From positions 1 through 18,269 of the forward strand of contig RBNI01002515.1 of assembly GCA_003990745.1 (NCBI GenBank): a stretch of 18,269 nucleotides of DNA. The letters are read 5' to 3'. Below the pieces are notes generated by a model. It saw only the letters and a program-made list of their open reading frames with translations, was not told where the DNA came from and did not search any database. Position numbers and translations under genes: made by a program. This DNA is from Jimgerdemannia flammicorona (Eukaryota; Mucoromycota; Endogonomycetes; Endogonales; Endogonaceae). Of the stretch, positions 8,319-18,253 are shown piece by piece; positions within the stretch are counted from its first letter, which is position 1, and the number at the start of each line of letters is the position of its first letter.

Positions 8319-10148
8319 AAACTACATTGAAAACACTTTTAATGTTTGATATGGTCTCAGGCATTTCGAACAGGTTGGGAAAAAGAAAAACGATATCGAG
8401 AATACGGACCAATCAAAACTGCCCCAAAAGCGAGCTGAAACTATACACATATAGACCGGAAAAAAGAAAAAACGGGTATTGAAACGGAATTAAGATTTTG
8501 GATAGACAAAGGGACGATTCAAACCATAAACGATGTTTATTCCCATCACCCATCTGCCTCGTGGCCGAACTCATGATCCCTCCCCCCCTGTTAGCATTCC
8601 CATTTGTGGGAGGAAAAGCATATCAATACTACTGCGCTGCGCAGAGGAGATTTTACGTAAAGGCGAGTGAGATCTCTCCACCACGCATGAGTGCCCGATT
8701 TCGCCGACTCGGAGCCTGAAAACGATACTCGATTCACTCGATTCAGCATGTCGGAAGGTGAGAGGACTTCTGGGAGGAAAACAACCGTCCGGATGTGGAT
8801 GTGTGGCGGGATTTGGATTTTGGTAAATATGGAAGGACGGGGAACTTAGAATTTTGGAAGAGCGCTGATCGCGCAAGGCATGTCACCTTATTCTTTGAGG
8901 AAAAAAAAAACCGGTGGTAGAACGCCGACATATAGCGAACCAAAAGGATGGGCGGATGATGGTGCAGGTCCGCAGGGAGATGGTGCCAAACCGAATCATA
9001 GGGTCTTGCTTGGCCATTTCCAGTGCATGCATGCTTACGTGGGGATCCATCACGCCGATGCGCCTGCCTAGTGTGACCTTCGTTCCAATACAACGGGCCT
9101 GTCACTCGACAATAAGGAAAAAAAAAAACAAACAAAATTGATTGCCAAGGTTGACCTTTATCATGACATGACCTTTGTTGGACAGTATGAACGGTTTTGT
9201 GTGATGGCCGAGACGACTCAATCCACGTTGAGGAATATGTCTCCCCGTGACTCCTTCCCCAGGATCCACCGCTGATGTTCTCCGGTCAACAATAACAAAA
9301 GCGCGCAAGGAGCCGCGGGAACATTACCAATTCTATTTTTCGAACGGCGCTGGATATCCGAGGATGGCACAATCGTTTGTTTGCGGGGTAGGTCTATGTC
9401 ACTTTCCCGCACTTCAAAGCCCGCACATTCCTCTCAGTCTTGCGGAGGAGCGGACCTCGAGTTTGTTGTAACCACTCGCAGTAAACCCATCTGGATCACC
9501 GACTAAGCTAATATTAAAAATGAAATTGCATAGGTCAGCAAAAGAAATGCCAGATAGCGGCTCATCCTTGGGCGCATTTATTTGACAGGGGTGTCGGGCG
9601 AAGCTTCCTTGAATGGTGTTCACACGCACATACCAGCGCAACTGTTGATGAAATCGAGACATAGAAAGACATCTTGACACCAATGAAATTACACCAGGTC
9701 TACAGATAACTCCGATAAATGCAAGCAGCTGTTGGAATGAGCGAAATATGCTATCTCTTCGTGAATATCACCCAGTTGAGTCGACCCTTGACGTGACTGC
9801 CAGGGAGAAACGATGACAAATGCAAGAACCATCTCCGGCGTTGAAAAATTGTTTCGGTTGCTGCTATGCCAAATCCAACTTTGTTTTATCAGCACTGATC
9901 ATGTCAAACGACGCCCCAGTAACAACCGTGCACTGAGAGCCCTGAGGACAAAGACTTCGGTACATAGAACCACTTTGACACGCCGGATCCGATCGACAAC
10001 CTTCCAAATCCGACCGTCTACGTCCACAACCGTCACTGCCGTTCCCGTTCGACTTCTACGCTTCTGCAATTGCCGCAGCAGCCTTAAGCGGTAGGCCAGG
10101 TCTAAACGCGCAGTAACAGTCACAAACCAAGCCACACGACCTGCGCAT

Positions 10149-10192
10149 TTCTAGGCTAGATCTCGGCGTGATTTCTAGGCATCTTGGCGTGA
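10149..10192 (+). promoter_or_regulatory. Imperfect direct repeat upstream of TATA-like box
   Basis: The block ttctaggc(tag)atctcggcgtga at 10149-10171 is repeated as ttctaggcatcttggcgtga at 10173-10192; the copies differ by a 3-nt insertion and one base. They lie immediately upstream of the AT-rich box at 10198 and about 95-135 bp before the ATG of the gene at 10285. A duplicated transcription-factor site is the natural reading; the factor is unknown. Confidence 0.55.
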
Positions 10193-10197
10193 AGGGG

Positions 10198-10205
10198 AAT
10201 AAATA
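10198..10205 (+). promoter_or_regulatory. TATA-like box
   Basis: AATAAATA stands in otherwise GC-rich sequence about 80 bp before the start codon at 10285. The spacing leaves room for a 5' leader of about 50 nt, which fits a fungal core promoter. Confidence 0.4.
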
Positions 10206-10284
10206 CCTGATTGCCTCCCTGTCTCAAACCGACGCACTTCAACACACAACAATCAAACTTGATCACCAAAACAGTCTATCAGCC

Positions 10285-11298
10285 ATGTCCAAAGCCGCAG
10301 AAGCCGCCGCCTCACTCCCCACCGCCACCTACACCGACGCACCGCCGCCCTACTTCGCCCCCGGCGCTCCTGGCCAGCAGGTCTACGCTCCTCCCGAGGG
10401 CCCCCCGCCGGATCTGGCAGGCGTTGCCATTGTGAGGCCGTTGCCCAGCGAGTTCCAGTTCGTGTTGACGGAGAGATGTAATTGCCGTAAAGGGTTTAGA
10501 GCGAGTCGGTGTATATACTAATTCCATTCGAAATTTGTAAACAGACGTCCTATCGCGCTGGCACAACCCGTCACCATCGAAATGCAGAGCCAGACCACGA
10601 TGACGCACGGGTTCCAGAAGGAGTACCCCAGGCAATTGCTTTCGTACGACGTCACCCTACCGGACTGGGACCGGTTCATCACGGTATGTGTCATGAACGG
10701 ATATAGGAGTTGGCGAATGGTATGAGATATAGACAGTAAAGATTCCATAATGTGTGTATTGGGTACGGATGGTGCAGTTGCTATGCGCATGTGAGTGATT
10801 TACTCCTAACCCAAATGTTCATCATCCAAACTTCCTCCTCACCGCAGGGCATGAACGACATCCTCGCATCCGCTCCAGGCAGCTTTGAAATCTTTGCTTC
10901 CAATTTTTGGATTGCCCGTGTTGCTACCTTGGGCATGGTATTTTTATCTCTTCCTCTCTTTCCACCCTCACCCGCTTCCACTCCATCGATCCTAACCATC
11001 CTCTCCTCTTCCGCAGTCTTACCACGCGCGCCGGTTTACTGAGAACCTTGCCCGTACCAAAGCCGAGGAGTACCTTCGCCAATGGAACAACGAATTCTTC
11101 CTCCCTCGCCACCTGTTCATCGAGTATCACGACGACAAAATGGCGTTCGGCCCGGATCCGTACGCGGTCAGGGCCGGGTACGCGCCCGGACCGATGGGGC
11201 GCAGTGGGCGTCGCGAGATCCATAGGGAGTATAGGCAGTGGAGGTTGAACCATCATTATCGGTACCTGGCGATTGTGAACCCGGATTCCGAGTTTTAG
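10285..11298 (+). CDS. ERF4/GOLGA7-like protein, four exons
   Basis: Proposed exons are 10285-10508, 10545-10683, 10848-10937 and 11017-11298, giving about 244 residues. Introns 2 (164 nt, GTATGT...CGCAG) and 3 (79 nt, GTATTT...CGCAG) are clear. Intron 1 is not: the donor that keeps frame gives an unusually short 36-nt intron, while the better donor GTAATT at 10478 (67 nt) breaks the frame. The N-terminus is Pro/Ala/Tyr-rich. The core has QTTMTHGFQKEYP, then a Trp-Asp-Arg-Phe-Ile-x-Gly-Met-Asn-Asp helix, a hydrophobic segment in exon 3, and WNNEFFLPRHLFIEYHD. This order (YP..L, W..FI..N.IL..A, then N..FLP..L.I) resembles ERF4/GOLGA7 proteins, partners of DHHC palmitoyltransferases that modify Ras at the endomembranes. 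The cysteine-rich centre common in that family is absent, so the assignment is tentative; the C-terminus is Arg- and Tyr-rich. That the gene is real is much surer than its function. Confidence 0.68.
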
Positions 11299-12601
11299 AA
11301 AGGGAGCGGCTGAGGAGGTGATGGGTGGGTGGATATATAGGGTGTAGAATGTGTGGGTTGCGAATTATAATTTATTTCAATCTTGTACATAGATTAACTC
11401 GAATAGCGTTAGTAATTACATAAACAGAGGACAATCATCTTGCTACCTACGAGAACCCCGGCTTCATCCGCCACCTACCCAGAGTTGTATCGAAGAGAGT
11501 GCTTGGAAAGTCGTGGCTTCGGACCCAGAAGCCAGCCATTGATCAACATCTCGCCCCCTTTCCGGTCGGACACTTCACCTCTGGTTTGCGTGACGAGCGT
11601 ATGACCATTACGCTGTAATAGACTTTCCTTGAATGTCCCTCGCTGTGGAAGATACTCGTGTATTCGATGTATGGTGATGAGGGCAGGATGGATCGATGTT
11701 CAGATCAGTCGATTGTGTATATACATACCGTCGGAATAAGTTGCCATCTCCAAACATTGTCAAATCAAACGGGTATGACGGTACGACGCCTAAAGCCCAA
11801 GAACACGAAGACAACCCTCCCCCACCTCCACCACCCCACCCCCACCCCCACCCCCCACCTCCCACTCCCACCCAATGGTCCGTCAGAAGTACGCCGTGGC
11901 ACGGGGTAGCAGAACACACCCAGGATAACATAACCTGCCCATGACAACAGCGCTAAACATGCAACATCATTATTATTATTCCAAACAATCCGTCCGTTTT
12001 TCGCTCACACCACGTGCTACTGTACCTCTCCCACCAACTGCAATGGCTTCCTCTTGCAAAACCAACTACAGCCATGTCAGGATCATCATGACCGATTCGG
12101 CGTGACCTTATCTTGGCCTGCAATGAACCCGACAAACAGTACGATCCATGCTCACAACAGCCTGTTCCCTCCTCCTCCTCCCCGCAAACGCCTTCCGACT
12201 CGAACCGTCCCAATGTACCCACCGCCATGCTAACCACTACCTCGGTCTCACGCTCCTACCTCAAGTCCACTCCAAGCACACAACGTCAGAGAGTTCGCCG
12301 GGCGCGCAAGCGAGTGAACTGCGCAGAGCATAGCACCTGTGCCGAGGCAGGTAGCCGGCGGACTGAAGGTTATCAGCGGGACGTTTGGAGGTTTGTTTTA
12401 GAGGCGGTAATGGGGCATGGTAGGTTCGAACGTGAGGAGGAGCGGGATTCCGGGTTCTGCATACATTCAAGAATGCAGCCTAGATGTTTATCTCCGGTCT
12501 GACATCTCCCTCCCACGCTCCAACCCCTTGGATGACGTCATCGGCCACAAATTATATTTCAACACAATTTTCTTCGATCCACCCATCCGAAACTCTCCAC
12601 C
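11299..12601. other. Intergenic region, no supported gene
   Basis: About 1.3 kb between two rightward genes. It holds the 3' region of the upstream gene, the C-rich tract at 11816-11873, a short ATT repeat near 11967, a CACGTG box near 12013, and presumably the promoter of the gene at 12602 in the last 200 bp. Overlapping open frames on both strands are explained by GC-rich composition and none shows a motif. Confidence 0.5.
11816..11873 (-). other. Strong G-quadruplex-type tract
   Basis: The plus strand has about ten runs of three to six C separated by one to three bases, so the minus strand reads as repeated GGG(G)T/A blocks with very short loops. This satisfies the usual four-run G-quadruplex rule several times over. 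It lies about 520 bp past the stop at 11298 and 730 bp before the next ATG. Replication slippage can also produce such tracts. Confidence 0.7.
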
Positions 12602-13536
12602 ATGTCCACACAGCTCTCACTCCTCATCCTCGGTCACGGATGGACTGGCCCATTCCTCACCTCTCTTCTTTCCCGCTCCTCCGTTCCTTTCGCCGCTACC
12701 ACTCGCACAGGTCGCGACAACACAATCCCTTGGTCTCTGGATCCTACTTCCGTCGACGTCGCTTCTCTGCCTCTCGCCGAAACCGTTCTTGTCACTTTTC
12801 CTCTTCCCACCGCGGAGGCCACCGAGCAGCTCATGGATGCATACGAAACCAAGGCCGCAAAGGGGGTGCAGTGGATTCAGTTATCGTCCACGAGGCCCTA
12901 TACACAGAATCCGAGCGATCGGCACACGAAGCTGGATCCTGAAGTGGCGAATTCGGGGAGACACGTTGGCGAGGAAGTAGTCCTGAAGAGGGGTGGGGTT
13001 GTGCTGCATTTAAGCGGGTTGTGGGGCGGGGAGAGGTGAGTCGATACGTTCTATCTGGCCAGGGTCGAAACCATATGGTTGTCAACATTCTAGCTTTGAT
13101 CGATGCTGATTCCTTCATGGCGACGGAAACATCCACATATCATCCTAGACAACCACGTAACTGGATCCCACGCTTCTCGACTCCCGCCCAACTTCGCTCG
13201 AAAATTCTCGCTCGTCCCCTGCACCTCATCCACGGCGCTGACGTCGCCCGCGCCATCCTCGCCACACATGCGCACCACCCACGCCTCTCGTCCCAGCGTT
13301 GGATTGTCTCCGATGGCACTTGCTACGACTGGATGCGCCTAATGCTTATGTGGGGTTCACCGGAGCAGCGCACCGAGATTGAAAAGTTGAGGAGGGAGGA
13401 TGACGATTGTCGTGTTGCGTTGGGAGAGGGAACCTTAGAGGAGGTCGTACAAAGGGGCGGAATCAGGAGGAGGATTGATCCGGACGAGTTTTGGGAGACG
13501 ATCGAGATTCGGCCTGAGATGTATTTTGAGTTATGA
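12602..13536 (+). CDS. NAD(P)-binding Rossmann-fold protein, two exons
   Basis: Exon 1 is 12602-13035 and exon 2 is 13149-13536; the intron (113 nt, GTGAGT...CCTAG) joins GAG AG to A, giving 273 residues. The ATG follows a short C-rich leader (ctccaccATG). Residues 6-15 (LLILGHGWTG) form the beta-strand and glycine-rich turn that binds the dinucleotide. The strand VLVTFPLP and the segment IQLSSTRPY follow at the usual places for an extended SDR/epimerase-like fold. The splice junction falls inside LSGLWGGER-QPRNWIPRF, and PLHLIHGADVARAI is the conserved DVA segment of this superfamily. The C-terminal FWETIEIRPEMYF matches my memory of a conserved fungal family of unknown substrate, distantly like bacterial YeeZ. 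It is probably a soluble oxidoreductase or epimerase relative. A Tyr-x-x-x-Lys catalytic pair is not evident, so it may bind cofactor without classical SDR chemistry. Confidence 0.82.
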
Positions 13537-13845
13537 TTGATGTGGTAATCAAGCACAGTTACCATCCATAGTCATTTGAGTATGCTCAGCCTCTTTCATT
13601 TGGTGTCTGCGCCACCAGGTGGGAGTGATATCAATATCCAAGGTTACGGAATGAGCTGAAATACGGTTACTGCGGGTACTTCGACAGAAGGGTCCTTCTC
13701 TTGGGTGGCTTCGCGTCGTGATGGCGCCAGAGTTCATAATTGGATGCAGTGTGAGGCCTCGGCTGTGCCACACAAAAAAAAATAAATAAATTGGACCGTC
13801 CATTGATCATCTCTCATTCGAAAACATCACAAGAAAACCTCCCCA
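13537..13845. other. Short intergenic spacer
   Basis: About 310 bp between two rightward genes, holding the 3' end of one and the promoter of the next. An A-rich stretch with overlapping AATAAA-like words lies near 13773-13790 and could be a 3'-end signal for the upstream gene or part of the promoter of the gene at 13846. No gene seen. Confidence 0.5.
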
Positions 13846-14748
13846 ATGGCCGTCAACATCAACTCCGTTCGTCTCCCCGTCCTTCCTACCTGGACACTCG
13901 TCAGTGATACCGACACCCAACGCGTCTTCACCACCACTGAGGGTGACGTAATCTCTATAGACTTCTTCGCCCAGAAGACCCAGCTTCCCTTCGGGACGAT
14001 GAATGACGTTGACGTAGTTCGAAGGTACTTCATCGAAGCTGCGAAGAAGGACGGCGCTGCGTGCGTGAGCGCAGAGGTTCTGGCCATGCAAGGACTGAGG
14101 GTCTTGAAGACCATTATAAAGATGCGGAATCCACCACAGGTATGCGACCACCATTCATAGTGTGTGAAGTTTGGTGATGCGGAAACTGTGATAATAAGAT
14201 GACTCTGACGACGCCTGTGTAAAGTGCATTCGTGATCATCACCAAACGACATACCCAACATCTATACTGACGTCAATCCTTTCCCCAGATTTCCGCGACG
14301 GGCGTATCCTACCTTGGCTCGTGGATCATCCCCCTTGCCGACTTTAGCTACACCATTAAGGTGCAATGCGCCGAAACCGGCACGGCGGGCCTGCGTGAGG
14401 CTGTGCTGCTCACAAAATTTCCGGGGCTGAACCAGTATGCGACGAAAACGCGGACAGGCGAGGCAAATGGGAACGGCGTGGAGCTTAGCTTCGCAGACGA
14501 CGATCGTTACGATGGTAAGTATGTGATTATGGTGGGTGAAGTGGTGACTTACCGGCAGGAAGGGCACTTTTCTAATGACCAACCCGATCTCTAATCAATT
14601 CTATTTTTTTATTAAAAAAAATCTTTCACGCTCCATAGAAATGTTCCCAGAGCACCCGCTTTCACGATGCCGCAACTTGCTCAAATACCTTCAAGTCAAG
14701 TCGAAGATCGATATCGTCGTCCGGCGATCTCACGCCTACGCTTTCTGA
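13846..14748 (+). CDS. Conserved protein of unknown function, three exons
   Basis: Exons 13846-14139, 14289-14514 and 14639-14748 join in phase to give 209 residues. The introns are 149 nt (GTATGC...CCCAG) and 124 nt (GTAAGT...CATAG). The start context is good (ccaATGG). The N-terminal half has LPTWTLVSDTDTQRVFTTTEGD and ISIDFFAQKTQLP, a beta-rich layout. The centre has YLGSWIIPLADFSYTIKVQC followed by a GTAGLREAVLL helix. The C-terminal part, across the second splice, reads DDDRYDEMFPEHPLSRCRNLL. These last two blocks remind me strongly of bacterial proteins of about 200 residues with 'IPFxxFSxVIxVQxxExGxTGxRE' and 'DDExYDxxFPxHPLSRVR' signatures, which have no assigned activity and may be immunity-like. 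I infer the family from memory only. There is no signal peptide or membrane helix, so the protein is probably cytosolic. The coding exons and splice sites are convincing; the function is not known. Confidence 0.82.
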
Positions 14749-16656
14749 GGCTTCCGCGCACTCTTAACATTAGCACTGACGAATAGTCTATCTGTTTTGG
14801 AGACAGTAGTTCGTCATATTTTATTTTATTTTTTTTTCCCAAAAGCATTTGTCCGTGTCGCTTTTTTCTTTTATCCCCTTCTTGGCGTCATATTCTGTAA
14901 ATACCATAACAATGTCTGGTCATGCCTTTAATACATTCATTTATTCATGTACAAATGTTTCCCTTTGGAAATTCCACGAATACTCCCTTCCCCTATTCTA
15001 GGTTGTTTGCAAATCGCTGGTGAAATTTGTTATTTCAAGGGCATACTTTGAAAAGCATTTTGACGAGGGGCTGCAGAGGCGAGAGCAGACAGAACACATT
15101 CATATGTGGTAAAGGTGTATTTCGGTTTTACAATTCTGCGCCGGTCTATATCTAACACGACCTTTAAGTCGAGCGAGTATGCACATAAGTAATATTAGAA
15201 TAAAAAAGATGGTATCAATAAAATGACTCACTCAAGATGGGGAAATGGCCAGATGCGATGTTTGGTACAATGGCATGCTTGGTTCAACAAAAAGTTATTT
15301 AGAGCTTGATCAGCGGAAAACATTTACAAAATTTCCATCGTGTCACGTCGTTTCGGCGATCATCTTTCCTTTCCCCACAACCGACCTCCGCCACGCAGTC
15401 CTATTGGGTATCACGACCCTCGTCAATTCTATAAGAACCGAAGAGCGCACGCATCCTCTCGTCATCGGCGTTCGGCACGTAGCACGTGACGTTCGGCTCT
15501 GTTCGGTTCGGCATGACCAGAGAGCAGACGCTCGAAAAAGAATGATCAATACTGGCGCACGAACCTTGTTCTAAATCTGGGCGGGGGATGACATTGGTCG
15601 TTGTAAGGTCAAGGTAATATGCGATGATGAAGGACTTGTTTCGTTCGTCTGTGTGCGAGGATGGAGAAAAAGGACTTCAACATTATCGTCCTATCATCAA
15701 ACGATGAGCCAACTTATAACCACAACCCACCGCAAATTGATCATCGACATCAATTTCGGACGCGCCAAGCTCGTCGTCAACGACACCGACGACGCCAAAT
15801 GAGGCCTCGCGAATGTTGCACACCAGACAAACGAGTGGTACAACCACGCTGGATCCCCAAGATTCACTCGCCGACTCACGGCACGTTCTGGTATTATATA
15901 TAATATATATATTAAAAAAGAATGTATTGCAGTATGTAGGCGATTAGCCATGGCATGACAACAGTAGCACTCCCCTCAATTTGGATGTCTTCCATCATAC
16001 GAATCACGTTCTATAGACTGTGCGGTGATCGCGCATTTGGCTAATTGGGAGGCTCCTCACCATTACTGTCGTTGTCGTCCTCGTCATTGGAGGCCGGCAG
16101 CCCGGCAGGGCCATGAATTTTAGCATCGCGAAGCTAATATGGACGATTTGACCTCTGCACAAGATCACGATGGAAGAGGAGATCGGGGCGGTGATCTCGC
16201 CGGTTCCGTCGGTCCTGTGGTTGAGTGAATAAGGTTGGATACCGAATATCGGAACGACTCGTGCACCCCTTCTTCAACTTTTTACTCCCATTCTTGCCTT
16301 TCGGACGACTTTTCTCGACTCATTCCCCAGCCATCCCATCACAGCTTGTACAGCCACTGCTATGAGAATAAATGAACATACCTTTGGGTAATGTGCAGCG
16401 AATGAACGTAATTACGTGTATGAGTGCAACCTTGTCTCGTGTTGCAGGCTATGACTTTTAAAAGGTATGGAAGCCAACGGTTGGTGTCAAAGAGATAACA
16501 CTAGGTATTTCCATGGCGACTCTGTCTACAAACCCCATCCATGTTACTTTATCGAGCAAACCTATTTATATTATATGGTCACGTGAATAAAAATATGTCT
16601 TGGCTGTTATTAGAATTTTGAAAACCGCTCAAAAAATCGTGATCTGTTGACTATCG
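14749..16656. other. Intergenic region, no supported gene
   Basis: About 1.9 kb. The left part is the AT-rich 3' region of the gene ending at 14748. Open frames at 15245-15574 (+), 15661-15903 (+) and 15704-15802 (+, 32 codons) are short and lack motifs. A TATA-rich palindromic stretch lies at about 15893-15914, and clustered 'gttcgg' words and a CACGTG box lie at 15470-15515. CpG is frequent up to 16656, then stops abruptly. Confidence 0.5.
14777..14816 (+). other. 3'-region hairpin
   Basis: The arms tgacgaa (14777-14783) and ttcgtca (14810-14816) are exact complements, with further short pairing inside (ctgt/acag). It begins 28 nt after the stop codon at 14748, so it would lie in the 3' untranslated region. 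It could affect mRNA stability or 3'-end formation; that is inference. Confidence 0.45.
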
Positions 16657-16905
16657 AATTTGTTAAAATCACTTGAATAGTCCTTTTTCCATAGCAAGAG
16701 AACAAAAACAAATCCACATATATAATAAGCAAGTAAAGAGATATTCTTTATATTTATTTCTTTATTCTTTAATATAAAAATATGCTTCTTACTACTACTC
16801 AAGTATTCTCAAAACTTGGTATCTCTTCTTGCACTCTTCATTGCAGATATCATCAAAGCAAAATTGCCACACTCTGATCCCTAAGTGGTGTTTGACTCTA
16901 CAATG

Positions 16906-16907
<2 letters not shown>

Positions 16908-16934
<27 letters not shown>
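16908..16934. repeat. Poly(T) run, 27 nt
   Basis: An uninterrupted run of 27 T inside the CpG-depleted block. It could be the tail of an element inserted on the minus strand or a homopolymer microsatellite. No flanking duplication was recognised. Confidence 0.9.
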
Positions 16935-16938
<4 letters not shown>

Positions 16939-17467
16939 GACTCAATGTTCTACAGATTTTTATTAGAAGGGAATCTAGACTATATAGGCCAAAACCCTCC
17001 TCCACCACCCATCAAGCACTGCCCCTCTATTAACCTAGGCTAGCTATTGTCTAGCAGCTTGACTATATCAGATGTAGCAGGGCCTATGTTGGCCTACACC
17101 TCATTCTATATACCATGCTCTCCCTATTACCAGAGGGAACTCAGCTATATGCCAATGACTAAAAGTGTATGCCCAAGACCCCAATGTATGCACAAGGCCA
17201 TGCCTAAGCTGAATAGAATAGCCTTTGCCACTCTAAAGAGAATAACAGGCAAAGAAAAACTCTTATCAAAGTATATCACAGTGGGTAGGACCTGGTTCTT
17301 CTAGTTGAGATAAGTAAAGAACTTATATATAAGGTGAGAAGAGACCTACAATACCCCACTACTCAAGCCTATAGACCTTGATTGCATTGCCATATTAGCT
17401 CCCGGTTCTAGTTGAGTGTAGTCAAGATATCTAAAATGAGTAGCCTCAGGCCCCCTAACCCTCCCCA

Positions 17468-17801
17468 ATGACCAGGGCCCAATCTGCCAAATCACCAAAA
17501 GAAACTAAGAGTGACACCTACTACCTAACCACTCTATACCAATCAAAAGGCCCCACCAAAGCAGTATCTACTCCAGCCCTGATGACCACCCCCAACCTAG
17601 TACTCTACTGATTCACTACTATCATTCTTCCTCTTATCTATAATAGCCATCTCCCCTCTCATCCTGACAATACCTGAAAAGCAGTCACCTATACCAGAAC
17701 CACACTTGCTGGGAAGCTCACTAAAGCCAGAGGGCCTCACTATAGGTATTAAGGACCTACAGGTAATCTATACTGAGCACTTGATATCCAAGGTCAGCTG
17801 A
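17468..17801 (+). pseudogene. Possible gag-like remnant in two frames
   Basis: An ATG at 17468 opens a 47-codon frame starting MTRAQSAKSPKETK and ending at TGA 17609-17611. An overlapping frame (17601-17801, 66 codons then TGA) continues with a Ser/Leu-rich stretch and a Pro/Glu-rich segment (IPEKQSPIPEPHLL). The two together read like one disordered N-terminal protein region broken by a frameshift, and the opening resembles the start of some fungal retrotransposon Gag proteins. No zinc knuckle, protease or reverse-transcriptase motif is visible. The low CpG setting supports an old, decayed copy. The identification is weak and chance open frames are possible. Confidence 0.25.
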
Positions 17802-18253
17802 CTTCCTATATAGCCTGAGATATACTGAGATAGTATCTTATTGGTGATGGTAAAAGAAAGAAGACACTATATCAAAACAGATGTACTCCAGATATAGCTA
17901 AAGGCATTAGAAACTATAAAAAGGTAGAGAAGACATTGATCCAATACTGAAAAAGGGGTAACTCATCACCATTACCTCTCTCTCACTGCTCTGCAATAGG
18001 TACAGCAAACCAACCTAAGATAGAGAGGGTAATAATTATGGAAAGTGAACTTGGAAGGTTATCTACCAAATTATTGTAACTAGTAAGGTAGTGGAGAAAG
18101 AGGTATTAACTCTACAATATCACTAACATTATAAGATCTAAACAGAAATAAGCTATTCTCTTCTTTTTCTTTTTCTTCTTCTCTTTCTTTTCTATCATCT
18201 CTTTTGAATTCTCTAGCAGAGTTCTGCTATTGCTAAGTTCAAAAAGCTATATC

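Larger units (their letters stand above)
8001..10284. other. Intergenic region, no supported gene
   Basis: About 2.3 kb with no convincing gene on either strand. The left end (8001-8200) is AT-rich and fits a 3' untranslated region of the upstream gene. Palindromes occur at 8247-8264 and 8286-8318. A short direct repeat 'actcgattc' occurs near 8725-8745. Short A runs are at about 8900 and 9118. Open frames at 9414-9683 (-) and 9813-10135 (both strands) have no motif and are not called. The last 150 bp hold the promoter elements of the gene at 10285. Confidence 0.5.

Noticed and set aside
9414..9683. 89-codon minus-strand frame
   Set aside because: No family resemblance and no splice sites joining it to other exons.
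12602..12980. Alternative long frames overlapping exon 1 of the Rossmann gene
   Set aside because: They are out-of-frame shadows; the frame with the GxGxxG turn and a consistent splice is the coding one.
15704..15802. 32-codon ATG frame with a regular-looking Ile/Asp/Lys pattern
   Set aside because: Too short to support on sequence alone; continuation in other frames gives no recognisable protein.
16133..16318. 61-codon open minus-strand stretch rich in Lys and Arg, without ATG
   Set aside because: Open stretches of this length are expected by chance among six frames; no motif, and no supported splice junction.
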